Positions 54,654-64,000 of a stretch of DNA of 64,000 nt are shown piece after piece. Location of the stretch: assembly GCA_037074765.1 (NCBI GenBank), contig JBAMDO010000566.1, forward strand, positions 186,001 to 250,000, read 5' to 3'. Each line of letters starts with the position of its first letter. The first letter of the stretch is position 1. The notes below the pieces were generated by a model. It was not told where the DNA came from and ran no database searches. It saw only the letters and a program-made list of their open reading frames with translations. The translations under genes and the position numbers were made by a program. This DNA comes from Mansonella perstans (lineage: Eukaryota > Nematoda > Chromadorea > Rhabditida > Onchocercidae).

Positions 54654-54723
54654 ATTCAATTTGAAAACTCAATGACAAATAGGCCCATTCATTTAATTTG
54701 AAAACAAGATGACAAATAGGTCC
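54654..54723. repeat. imperfect tandem duplication, about 36-bp unit
   Basis: Two successive copies of a unit containing ATTTGAAAAC, then ATGACAAATAGG, then CC. Mismatches are few. Short local duplication in non-coding DNA. Confidence 0.5.
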
Positions 54724-54968
54724 ATGCTAAGCATGGAGTTCTGATTGCATTTCTCCCATCCACTTGTCATTTGTCACTTGCTTCAGGAATTTCTCATATC
54801 ATTCATCCTTTTCTTTTCTATTTTTAAAAACTGTCACGTTTATTTGGTCAAATACTACGACAAATTCACAAAGCAAAATTAAGATTTAATGCAGGAAATT
54901 TCTAACTGAAATGATGACTGGGCAAATTTCTGCTTTATTTTATTTTTAATTTTTTAAAGCAAAAAACT

Positions 54969-55010
54969 AGCAGTTCAGTTACTCCAACAACAACCAGATG
55001 AACAGTATAA
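54969..55010 (+). repeat. 42-bp exact copy of coding sequence from the gene at 59070
   Basis: Identical, same orientation, to 59084-59125, which encodes residues about 6-19 of the 102-aa membrane protein (AVQLLQQQPDEQY). Here the frame runs on for four codons to a stop (AVQLLQQQPDEQYKTRP). The match stops abruptly on both sides. It could be a duplicated exon fragment or an alternative upstream exon. Confidence 0.8.
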
Positions 55011-55183
55011 AACTAGGCCATAAAAGATTTGAACAGAAACATAAATTAATCAATTTTTTTTTAAATCTTTAAAAATGATAAATTTAAATTAAAGATATTT
55101 ACAAATTTCTATGAAACAGGTGCATTACTATCATATACTCAAATTTTTATACTAATTTCGCACAGACACACAGATACACCATA

Positions 55184-55209
55184 GACACACACACACACAC
55201 ACACACACA
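55184..55209. repeat. (CA)n microsatellite
   Basis: An almost perfect CA run of about 13 units, flanked by degenerate ACACA-rich sequence from about 55160 to 55250. Confidence 0.85.
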
Positions 55210-55477
55210 AATACACACATAGATGCGCACAGACACACAACATACACACAATGATTCATCTGATACTAATAAATTTTTTTTTTTGCTTTTCATTACAAAT
55301 TCTACTTTTATTTATCAAATTTGCTTCATTGACTTAGCAACTTAGCAACTATCGATAAAAAGAATGCATTTTTAAACATTTATGCTCTTTTTAAAACATT
55401 TTTAAGCAACTTTTTTCCTCATAAATCTTTTAAGAAGTCTTCTAACGGTTACAACTTCTATGCTTCGTCATTTTTCA

Positions 55478-55582
55478 AACATTTCTTTATTTTTTTTTGT
55501 GTTTTTTTTTTACTTTACTTTACTTCCTTCAAATGTTTCTTTATTTTTTTCTTGTGTTTTTTTTACTTTACTTTACTTGCTT
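55478..55582. repeat. tandem duplication, about 53-bp unit
   Basis: Two copies of TTTCTTTATTTTTTTT, then TTGTGTTTTTTTT, then (ACTTT)n. The second copy begins near 55531. Internal ACTTT repeats occur in both copies. Confidence 0.7.
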
Positions 55583-57400
55583 ATGGAATAATTCTCAAAG
55601 ATAGCAATACCCGTTTTTTTTTTTGCTAAGCCTTCTCTTACCATTGGCCATCGTTTAGCTTCGCCAATCAATCTCACTTCTTGTCTTCTTTTCTTCGTCA
55701 TATGTAACTCAATTTTGAATTTTCTTTATGTGGTCAGTGATAAGCAACTGATAAACCGAACAAATTTATTTTCATTAATGATAAAGTTGATATAAGATGG
55801 AAGAGTTCGAAATTTCAAAAGTACAATTAATTATTGCTGCTGATTGAAAGGATGTAAAATAGAATTTCAAATTTTGAAAGTATTGAAAGTAAAAGCATAG
55901 ATAATCAATGACTTAGACACAAGAGACAGCATTCCGAATAATACTGAAATCCCGAATTCGATTTTTGTTCTCATCAAACTTTATTGATTATTCTGTTACA
56001 GGAATTGTGACATGTTGATAGCATTCCAGAAATGAAGCCAAACAACGTGAATATCTTCCATCCTTTGCATCCTTCGCATTGTTGTCCTGAATTTCATTGA
56101 AAAATTCGAGTTAAAAAAAAATCCACCTCGCATACAATTGAACCACCGAATCAGGAAGAATCGTTCAACATTCTCTCAATTACTGAAACAAGTTTCAGAT
56201 ACGGAATCTCTTAATTTTACGCTTTTGCTGAAATAAACAGTAGAGCAGGAATCAAAAATTTTATAAAATTGAATCGAAATACAAAAACAAATTGCAAGTT
56301 GCACAAATTGCATTACTAGTAACACAAATAGCATTAGTATGATTTATCAAATTATATGACAAACAACAAATTAAATTAACGATCAAGTCTTTTATTGAAA
56401 ATAAAAGTTTAGAAAGTTCGAAAATAGATATAACGATGATTTCTCTAATTCACGTTTCAGCTCATTATTACAACTGTCACATAAATCATTCAAAATTGGT
56501 CGCATTGCTTTGTTGTTTGCTGTATATTATAAGTCGTATTGGTCGGATTGCTGAGAATTAAAAACATTTAATGATCACAAATTTAATTTAAAAGAATGGA
56601 CTGTTATTATCGTTGCATTTTATTCGTTCATTTAAAAAAAAATACTTCAATCTTTCAAGTTCATTTAAGCTGCAATTTCATTATCACAGAGATTTCCTTT
56701 CATCTTTGTCCAGTTTTGAAATTTATCGATAAAAAGCAGCGAATAAATACGGGAAAGAAGTTGAGCAAAAAATCATTCGTAATGAGATGTGACGCTTGCA
56801 CCATCGCATAAATTTTCACAGTTTGATTAATTATTGATAATTCTTTTATTGCTACAATTTAGAAATAGGATTAATTCAGACAATTAATTCAGGGAAGTTA
56901 ATTAGAAAATTTTCATAAACAAAGAAATCACACTTTCTGATGTTATAATATAATTTCAGCATAATTAATGATAGCCTTAGAATTCTCGTATTAATTTAAT
57001 TGATTGTTGAAAAGTTTGTTATAATCAAAACGCAAAGGATCGTGGATATTCACGTCATTCGACTGCATTGCTGTCATTCGACATGTCAATATGTTAGTGT
57101 TCCCCTACCAGAATAATCAATTCCATTTGATAAGATAGATTGCTGTAAATATTTCTTTAATGTTTTGATGTAATCAAAAATTGAATAATCTCAATGTTTT
57201 CCTGTTTTGTTTATTGAAAACTTTATTTTTATCTTTTAATTATTAAAAGTTTTCTATCTTATTCTACCTGACCATATTTATTAGTGATTGATGAAAGGAA
57301 TGAAAATTTAAAAAGCTTTAAGAGATTCGTTTCGCATATAGTTTATCAATCGGACGTTATCGAAAACAATTTGTATGCATCTATTTTTGTACAAACTTGT

Positions 57401-57503
57401 AATTAATTACAATTGTAGTCATTTGATCATAATTTCTTCAATTTTTCATCTAATTAATTGCAGTTGTAGTCTATTTGATTATAATTTCTTCAATTTTTCA
57501 TCT
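57401..57503. repeat. tandem duplication, about 51-bp unit
   Basis: Copies at 57401-57450 and 57452-57503 share AATTAATT, then GTTGTAGT or ATTGTAGT, then ATAATTTCTTCAATTTTTCA. A handful of point and small indel differences suggest a fairly young local duplication. Confidence 0.75.
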
Positions 57504-58060
57504 CGTAAGAGTTCATTGGTAATGACAATGAATGATTTGCTGTGATGCTCTGAGGAGTGCTGATCGCCTGCGAGATGGATTTGACTGTACTTCTCAGATA
57601 TTCCAGATATTCAAAATAACACGATGACAATTTCTACTTCATAAACTTTAAATTAATTTGGTAAAATGAAAAAGAAAAATGTTTCTCGAAAGTTTTGAAA
57701 AAACTATTAACTCATCCATCTGTTCAAAGTGAACTAGCATAAATCTTAATTAGCAAAACTTTAAAGCAAAATTCTTTTCGGCTAATTTTTGAAAACGCTT
57801 CCTTTTCATTCTAATCTTTTTTCATAAATCACAGGCAGCCAACTTTTTTTATTCATATTGATTTCTCTTTGGATTTTTTCTTTTTGATCTCAATATTTGG
57901 GACAAATTCCGTTCCGAGATAAATAAGAGTAAATTAATAATTCGAAACTATTGGAAGCTATTACAGTATGTGCCGAATAAATGAAATTGGAAAGTGACTG
58001 CTAATACTGCGTGCGACGCGTTTTTAAATCATATCAAACTATATTTTTATTAGTATAATG

Positions 58061-58218
58061 AAGAAAGAAAACGAAATGAAATAAAACGAAATGAAATAAA
58101 ATGAAATGAAATGAAAAGAAATGAAGTGGAATGGAATGAAAGGAATGAAAGGAATGAAATGAAATGGAATGAAATGAAATAAAATGAAATAATTTGAAAA
58201 GAAATAAAATGGAACGGA
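58061..58218. repeat. ATGAA/GAAAT-type minisatellite
   Basis: About 150 bp built from 5-mers of the GAAAT family with variants (GAAAC, GGAAT, AAAAT). The reverse-strand open frame across it, all His/Phe/Ser, is an artefact of the repeat. Confidence 0.85.
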
Positions 58219-59069
58219 ATGTGCTCGACAAAGTAGTTAATAACTAAATTTAATAAAATATGAAAAAGAAATGAAAAAGAGCATTGTGGATTGTTGCTTC
58301 CCTTTCATGTCACTACGAATTATGCAATCGTAAGTTGAGAAGAAATTATAATTCTTTTTAAGTTTTACTTGAGAATTTAAAGGCGAGCATACTTCGAGAA
58401 TATGTGAACATGTTTTATTGCTCTTCCTGAGAAAAGTGATTAGGCTGATTTGATCTGATTAATCTGGCATGACCTCTCTGACTGTATCATGCTATCATTA
58501 AAAGAATAAGAATAACTGTCAGTTGTTATCATCATCATCAACAGCTAAATGCTAGACAGTGAATAAGTACCACTCGTATAAATAAAGAAAAACAAGCAAG
58601 CTATGAAATCAAGCCAAAACAATATCGAATCAATGAACTTTAGCTAATAGCCTAATTTAAAGAAAGTGGTAATAGTAGTGCTAATAGTGAAGCAATATTA
58701 GCAGTAAGTACCCTTTTTATTTCTTCTTGATATATTCTTCTAATGCAGAATTTAATGTGACTTTTCGACAGAAAATTCAGCGCAATATTCATCTTTTTCC
58801 GCTTCTTCATTTGCCTCTTTTTTAATTGCTTCATTTCTTTGCTTAAACATATTTAAATCTCTTCTAACACGTATCCTTCCTTTCATTTTTCCTACTTATT
58901 CACTTAAATATTTCTTCTTCTTCTTCCTCTTCTCTTTTTCTCTCTGTTTGACTCTTTTCTTGAATTCTTTGAATCGACCACAAAGGGCGTGGCTCTTTTT
59001 CCTTGCGAAAACGATAATGTTTAACAAATGTTTTGGCCATAACCTGATTTTAAGGTTTTACTGCAAATT

Positions 59070-59378
59070 ATGCACATATCAGAAGCAGTTCAGTTACTCC
59101 AACAACAACCAGATGAACAGTATAATTCGTGCTTTCCAATATGTAAAGAAAAACGTGATTTCATGGATCCGAATCCACCACGAAGCATCGATGATTTCTA
59201 TCGTCGCTACGATCCATGGATTGGAATTGGAATAGCTATGGTTCTGGCACTTTTCTTTATTTTAATTGCAGCTAAAGCCTTCATAACATGGCTTCTACGG
59301 AAAGTAACCATTTGGCGTTATCAGTGCCAGAAATATCGTGATAAGAAACGGAAAATGAATAATCTATTTAATCACTAG
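59070..59378 (+). CDS. 102-aa single-pass membrane protein, unrecognised
   Basis: I do not recognise this family. The single-exon frame starts MHISEAVQLL, has a Gln-rich segment (QQQPDEQ), two cysteines in CFPIC, a KEKRDFMDPNPP linker and DDFYRRYDPW. One strong helix follows at about residues 50-71 (IGIGIAMVLALFFILIAA). The C-terminus is basic (RKVTIWRYQCQKYRDKKRK), so by the positive-inside rule it should be cytosolic with the N-terminus outside. No signal peptide is visible, suggesting a type III or signal-anchored protein. AATAAA at 59679-59684 could end the transcript. The frame codon content and clean TM layout argue for a real gene; an upstream exon cannot be excluded because 42 bp of its start recur at 54969. 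Confidence 0.75.
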   Translation: MHISEAVQLLQQQPDEQYNSCFPICKEKRDFMDPNPPRSIDDFYRRYDPWIGIGIAMVLALFFILIAAKAFITWLLRKVTIWRYQCQKYRDKKRKMNNLFNH

Positions 59379-61943
59379 AACTGCAACTACTACTAAAATT
59401 ATTGATAATGGACATATCATCATAAGCTGACGTATCAATAATTTTTAAAAGGAAGAAATGGTGAACTCCAGGGTGATCTAATCACTCCGGACAGGAACAG
59501 AATTGATTTGATTTTGAACAGCTGTCAAGTCAAACACTGGAACAGTTGGAAAAAGCGGAAATTTGGAAACAACCTGATCCGGTTCTCAAATTTTTTTTGC
59601 TCATTGATAAAACTGGAATCCTAATTTTGCAAATTTGCAATTTTGCTAGTCAGTACTCTATATTTTAAATTAGTTATTAATAAACATACTGTCACCAATC
59701 ATTCTTATCAATATACGATGTAATTGTGAATGAAATTGAATTCGATATTGAAGTATAATATTTCAAACTATTATCCTTGCGACAAATTTCAAGATGATAA
59801 CCCAAATTCGACCAATTAATTAAGACTGCTGTTCTTTGCGTGTTATAGACGAAAAAATTGGCTAAAAAGGTGAGTAGTTCACTTAGTTGATTAATCATTA
59901 ACATTTGTTGTTCAAGCAAAGCACAATATCTTTCCTTCATCTTTTTTTTTAAAATTATTTCTGGCAAAGTGTAGGATTTCGTATTCTTCTACATTTTTCT
60001 TATTCGATTTGTGGTTATCTGGTATCCAGTTAATGGAACGAAACAAATTGCTTTGCGATAACAATAAACAGGTAAACTTAACTGACGAGTTGGAAGTTCT
60101 CGTTTTTTCCAAAGCAATGAAATAATCGTTTCGCAAACAATATAGCTATTAATACTAAGAATAATGGTAACAATGATAATTCTAATTAATTTTGGTAGTA
60201 GCGATGGTAGTAGTAATGGCAGAAATTAGTTAATTTTAATTTAAGTGCAAAAGTCTAAGTGAAAAAGAAATCATATTTGATTGATCGAGAAATTTTATGC
60301 AAAGAAAGTTATTTTTAGTGCACCTATTACCTGACTCTCTATGGACATTATTAAAAAAGATACAACAACCTCAGCGATACTAATTGAATTTCCATGCTGA
60401 AATCAGTGTTGCACTAACTGCTGGTAAACAACAACGCGAAGTAATTTTATTGAGGATTTTATATAATTCGTTACTCGAATATTTACTGACGATTCTTATT
60501 AATTAACTAAAAATACACTGCGTCAGTTTGGATATCGAAGTTAGCCGCTTCGGAGTACTGATTGCTTAAGTAAAATGAGAGTACTTGCATTTGGAAAAGC
60601 TCATGCTACAATCAATTTTAATTAAGGCGTCATTGAATTTTAATGATGTGAAGTCACATCATTAAAATGGTATAAGAATGGTAAATTAAGTAAATTATTA
60701 ATAAGTAAAATGAGTATACTATTAATAATTGCTGCAAAAAAATTGTGGTTTGAAAGTGATTGGCCTAAGATGCAACAATTGTTATGAGATAAATCAGTAT
60801 GATATTTTGTTTTCTTTTCTTAAATTCGAAGATTTAAATTAAAATGATTTGTTTGTCCATCTTTCTACCTTCATCAATCTTCAAATCCTTATTCGCTTCT
60901 TTCCTTAGCTTCAAAAATAGCGAAAATTTCTGGGAATTAATTTTTGAAATGATTATCCATCTGCAACATGACTGCCTTCTCTGAGTAAAGAGCATTTATG
61001 AGAAACTATTAAGAAATTATTTCTCAATCGTCTCTCAAAAATAAACAGCTCCAGAAGTTGTAATTTAATTAAATTGCTTTAAAATGACTTTTCTCACACT
61101 TATGTTGGAAAATTACGAATAATTGCTATCTTGAAGATCCTAATAAGAAGTTACACCAATAAGCAACTTTTGCTACGGACACTATCCATTCTCCTGCTTT
61201 CGTTCCATAACTCAATTTTCACAGTTATTCATTTTTGACTGCTCGAAATTTATTGAAGAAACAGTAGAAATCAAGAAAATTTGTTTAAAAAAAAAAATTT
61301 GCAACAAACCTATCAAAGAATATTCTGCGAATGTAATGACAGAAATTAATAAGAGTCATAAGAGTGCTACCAGAAGAGCTTTTAGATTTTTATAAATCAT
61401 TGATGACTTCAAATAAATAATGGTCATCTGAACTTTCTTTCTCGAATAAAGATCCATTCTGTTTAGCGATCTTAAAAACATCCATTGTACAAATCGAATG
61501 TATTCTTAAAACGATTTATATAGGAATAAAAACATAGCATATAATGAAGCATAACATGTGAATAGTTAACTGATAAATTGCTGCAAGAATCACAGATAAG
61601 TGAATATAACAAATCAGGAAATACAGACTGATACAATTTGTACAATAACTTCTTGGAAAAAATGAGAAAAAAAATTACAACTTTCTCAAATTTTAATAAT
61701 TTTTGTATTTCTACACTCATGAATATGAAAATTTTTTAGAAGCTAAAACTAGATATAAATAAAATTCTATATTTATTGATTTTTCATTTTAAAATCAAAA
61801 ATGAAAATCTTGCTGATATTCCTTTTCTCTCGATAAATGTTAATAAAATACGTATAATAGCAATCTAAAAAATTTATGCATTTTATCAAAAGTGCTGATT
61901 GTAAAAAATCATTGAGCAATAGGTACATTTTCGTTTTTTTATT
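59379..61943. other. 2.6-kb convergent intergenic region
   Basis: Contains the 3' end of the 102-aa protein gene, with AATAAA at 59679-59684, and the 3' end of the SLC30A9-like gene. Open frames at 59692-59967, 59912-60136 and 61472-61720 (-) have no domain, splice context or compositional support. No RNA gene or clear repeat seen. Confidence 0.4.
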
Positions 61944-64000
61944 TTACAATGGTTCTAAATCAACATGTTTAACATCTGGATGCTTCCTGATGATCACTTC
62001 TTCAATACGATCTACTTCATCAGCTATTCGGTTAACAATATTCTCGCCATGATGTAACATGAACCGTCGCAATCCTTCTTCATCTTTAATTTTTTTTGCT
62101 TCCTAGAAAATTATTGACATGATCGTATAAATTTAAACGTATAAATTATCTCGTTATCTATTACAATCAATGACTGGTAAAGGATGTATCGAAATGCAAT
62201 CTTTCATTGCTCATTTGTATTTGTTTGTTTCTCCTGTACAGTAAATATTAAATAAATGAGATAGAGTGGATAGCAGAGCTAATGTTTACATAAGCAAGAT
62301 GGAATTGTTTCGTAATTTTCAGAATGAAATTTTCGAAAATTTCAAAATTTTAAATAGATTAAGAAATCGAAGATTATGATCATTTTTCAAATCCCTTATA
62401 TCATATTAAATCGACCAAGTCATTAGACATAGCATTTCTTTCTAGCAAATTTTTTTCTTCGAAAACAATGAAAGGATGTTGCAAGACAGGTGAAATTAGA
62501 GAGACAGAGGGAACAGAAGTCATAACAAAAATAATAAAACAACCGAAGATAAACAGCTACAATAAAATAAAACTGGTATATTACTCTCCATAATATTCGC
62601 AAAGTTTATCTCGGAGGGTTTAACATAACAATGTGCTATTAACTAATATCAAATGAGATCATGTTAAACTTAGAATTCATTGATTTTAAAGGTTGTAAAT
62701 ACTGTCTCTTTGGAATCGATCAAACAAATAATCACTCCTTCAAAAAATTTCGGAGAAATTTCAAGAAAAAATTAAGTCCCAATAAATTTCGCAGCAATAT
62801 ATCGTCTTATTTAAGATTATTATTCGCCTTTTTTATACATATATTTGGAAAGACATGAAAACGAAGAATTAGGAAAGTACATATGTGAACTAGTTTTCAA
62901 TTTGATGAAAAAGAGACGATAAATTTTCGTGAGTAGATGCTTTTTAGCCATAATTACAGTAAAACAGCTAATGTCTGCTGGAAAAAATGGTTAAAAATTC
63001 CATTTTAATGATTAAGAAAAAATTAGGTCTCATCCATAAATCCTAGTTTTCCATTTACTTATTAGTTGAAGCTAACGCATAATTCGAAAAAAATTGCTAA
63101 AATTCCAACTGAAATTTTGTAATGCTGTTTGCTTGTGGACTGAGATTAAATACCAAATTTCAACTGCAGCGGTTAAAATATCTTTTCAGATGCCCTACTT
63201 GAAAAGATTACCTCAAAAGCGTAAAAATTCAAAGAAAGTTGAGGGCTATTCAAAAAGATATGAATAGAAAAGAGAAAAGAAAATCACTTGAAAATATCTC
63301 TTTCAAAGGATATTTTAAAATGTCCTTTGAAAATTATGATTTAAAGGAAAATAATTTCATTTCTTTTAAATCATAATTTTCTTTTCCGAGTTTTTCTATT
63401 ACTAGAGTGATTAAATTTTTTTTTTATTGCTAAAAGCACAAAGTACAAAACCAAACGAAATTCTCATCTTTTTCACAACTTTCGAACTTTTCTCATAAAA
63501 AAAAAATGATTTTTTCAAGAGATGAAAGAATAAAACTAAACCATGTTTAGAAAAGATGTCAGAAAGAATAAGTTTTTCAGAACCATAAATAGAGAAATCG
63601 CTCATAAAAAATTAGCGAGAAAACCAAAATTGCCATTTCATATAAATGTTTACTTTAGAGATCTAAAAAGTGGTGTCTGTTGAAGAAAATATTTCAAATG
63701 ATGCTGATAAAATTAACTGACCTCAATAACAGACGGTATGTGACATGATTCCGAAAGATACAAACTGGTGATTGCCCGTCCATCATACTCCACTTCGGCT
63801 TTAAAACGAACTTGCCCAACTCCATGTCCAACTGCTTTCACGTCGTGTACTGACCTGTACTATATATCATGTATTTTCCAAATCGAAAGGTAAAAAAACA
63901 ACTATTACAAGGGAAAGAAGCAAATGGTTATCATTATTAGCAGCACTTCTAATAATCTCAGGACAAATATGATAAAACCTCTGTACAGCCCTTTTGGAAG
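61944..64000 (-). CDS. slc30a9: SLC30A9 (ZnT9)-like zinc transporter, C-terminal exons
   Basis: Two exons are secure: 63722 to about 63859 and 61944-62102, with a further exon fragment from 63979 to the window edge. The first encodes VHDVKAVGHGVGQVRFKAEV, matching human VHDVKA...GKVRFKAEVDFDG, then YDGRAITSLYLS. The second encodes RRFMLHHGENIVNRI, EVDRIEE and ends HPDVKHVDLEPL, next to human HGENII, EVDRLEKEL and VRHVDLEIL. This is the cytosolic/matrix C-terminal domain of the cation diffusion facilitator family; SLC30A9 exports zinc from mitochondria. The loop between the two blocks is shorter than in human. The transmembrane and zinc-binding part lies right of the window. The last intron is 1.6 kb. 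Confidence 0.9.
62103..63721 (-). other. 1.6-kb last intron of the SLC30A9-like gene
   Basis: Bordered by GTCAGT and TTTCTAG. AT-rich; an inverted repeat of about 20 bp lies near 63310-63380 (ATCATAATTTTC and its complement around TTTAAA). The open frames inside are not supported as genes. Confidence 0.5.

Larger units (their letters stand above)
46793..59069. other. 12.3-kb gene-poor region
   Basis: No exon series, domain or RNA gene could be found on either strand. It starts right upstream of the MUP-4-like ATG and ends at the ATG of the 102-aa membrane protein gene, so it must hold both promoters. It contains a CT-rich duplicated element (52316-52425), a (CA)n tract (55184-55209), tandem duplications (54654-54723, 55478-55582, 57401-57503), an ATGAA-type minisatellite (58061-58218) and a pyrimidine-rich stretch at 58905-58945. 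The longest open frame is 49044-49445 (-), 133 codons, unrecognised. Confidence 0.5.

Noticed and set aside
58034..58231. 65-codon open frame on the minus strand (all His, Phe, Ser)
   Set aside because: It is the translation of the 5-bp minisatellite in one frame.

Overview
This AT-rich window with many introns looks like nuclear DNA of a nematode, most likely a filarial or other clade III worm. Four things point there. Introns are short to medium with TTTCAG or TTTTAG acceptors. Several ATGs lie 2-21 nt after a splice acceptor, as in spliced-leader trans-splicing. Genes are closely packed on one strand. The gene content includes a MUP-4-like apical matrix receptor and a C05D11.1-type M16 peptidase. 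Species is not determinable by eye. Splice models were built by hand; internal exons were accepted only when GT/GC-AG borders and reading phase closed.

Layout. 1-6157 (-): 5' two-thirds of an M16 metallopeptidase gene that runs off the left edge. 7088-7303 (+): single-exon TFIIH subunit GTF2H5/TTDA. 8491-10096 (-): RNase H1 without a visible hybrid-binding domain. 10998-13132 (-): ZFAND1-like double AN1 zinc-finger protein. 13653-14356 (-): probable 74-aa one-pass membrane protein that I do not recognise. 14574-16824 (-): CCDC134-like secretory protein ending in a KDEL-like tetrapeptide. The last four face the same way and could include an operon. 18894-25202 (-): multipass membrane protein with three tandem, phase-matched alternative second exons and a His/Arg/Ser-rich tail. 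29876-46792 (-): a 37-exon gene giving exactly 1822 codons plus stop, with signal peptide, about 25 EGF modules, a vWA domain, a SEA domain, a transmembrane helix and a tail, best matched to MUP-4. 46.8-59.0 kb: gene-poor, with simple repeats and small tandem duplications. 59070-59378 (+): unrecognised 102-aa one-pass membrane protein. 61944-64000 (-): C-terminal exons of an SLC30A9-like (ZnT9) gene, cut by the right edge.

How they fit together. Most genes are housekeeping: TFIIH, R-loop removal, p97/proteasome stress response, ER secretory function, organellar zinc and M16 proteolysis. Two are lineage-flavoured membrane genes: the MUP-4-like receptor, which in C. elegans links epidermis to cuticle through hemidesmosome-like fibrous organelles, and the tetraspan-like gene with the exon cassette. 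I found no transposon, CRISPR array, rRNA or credible tRNA. The strongest candidate for something undescribed is the three-exon cassette at 22.6-24.6 kb. Next are the exact 42-bp duplication shared by 54969-55010 and the coding start of the gene at 59070, and the compact gene cluster at 8.5-16.8 kb.
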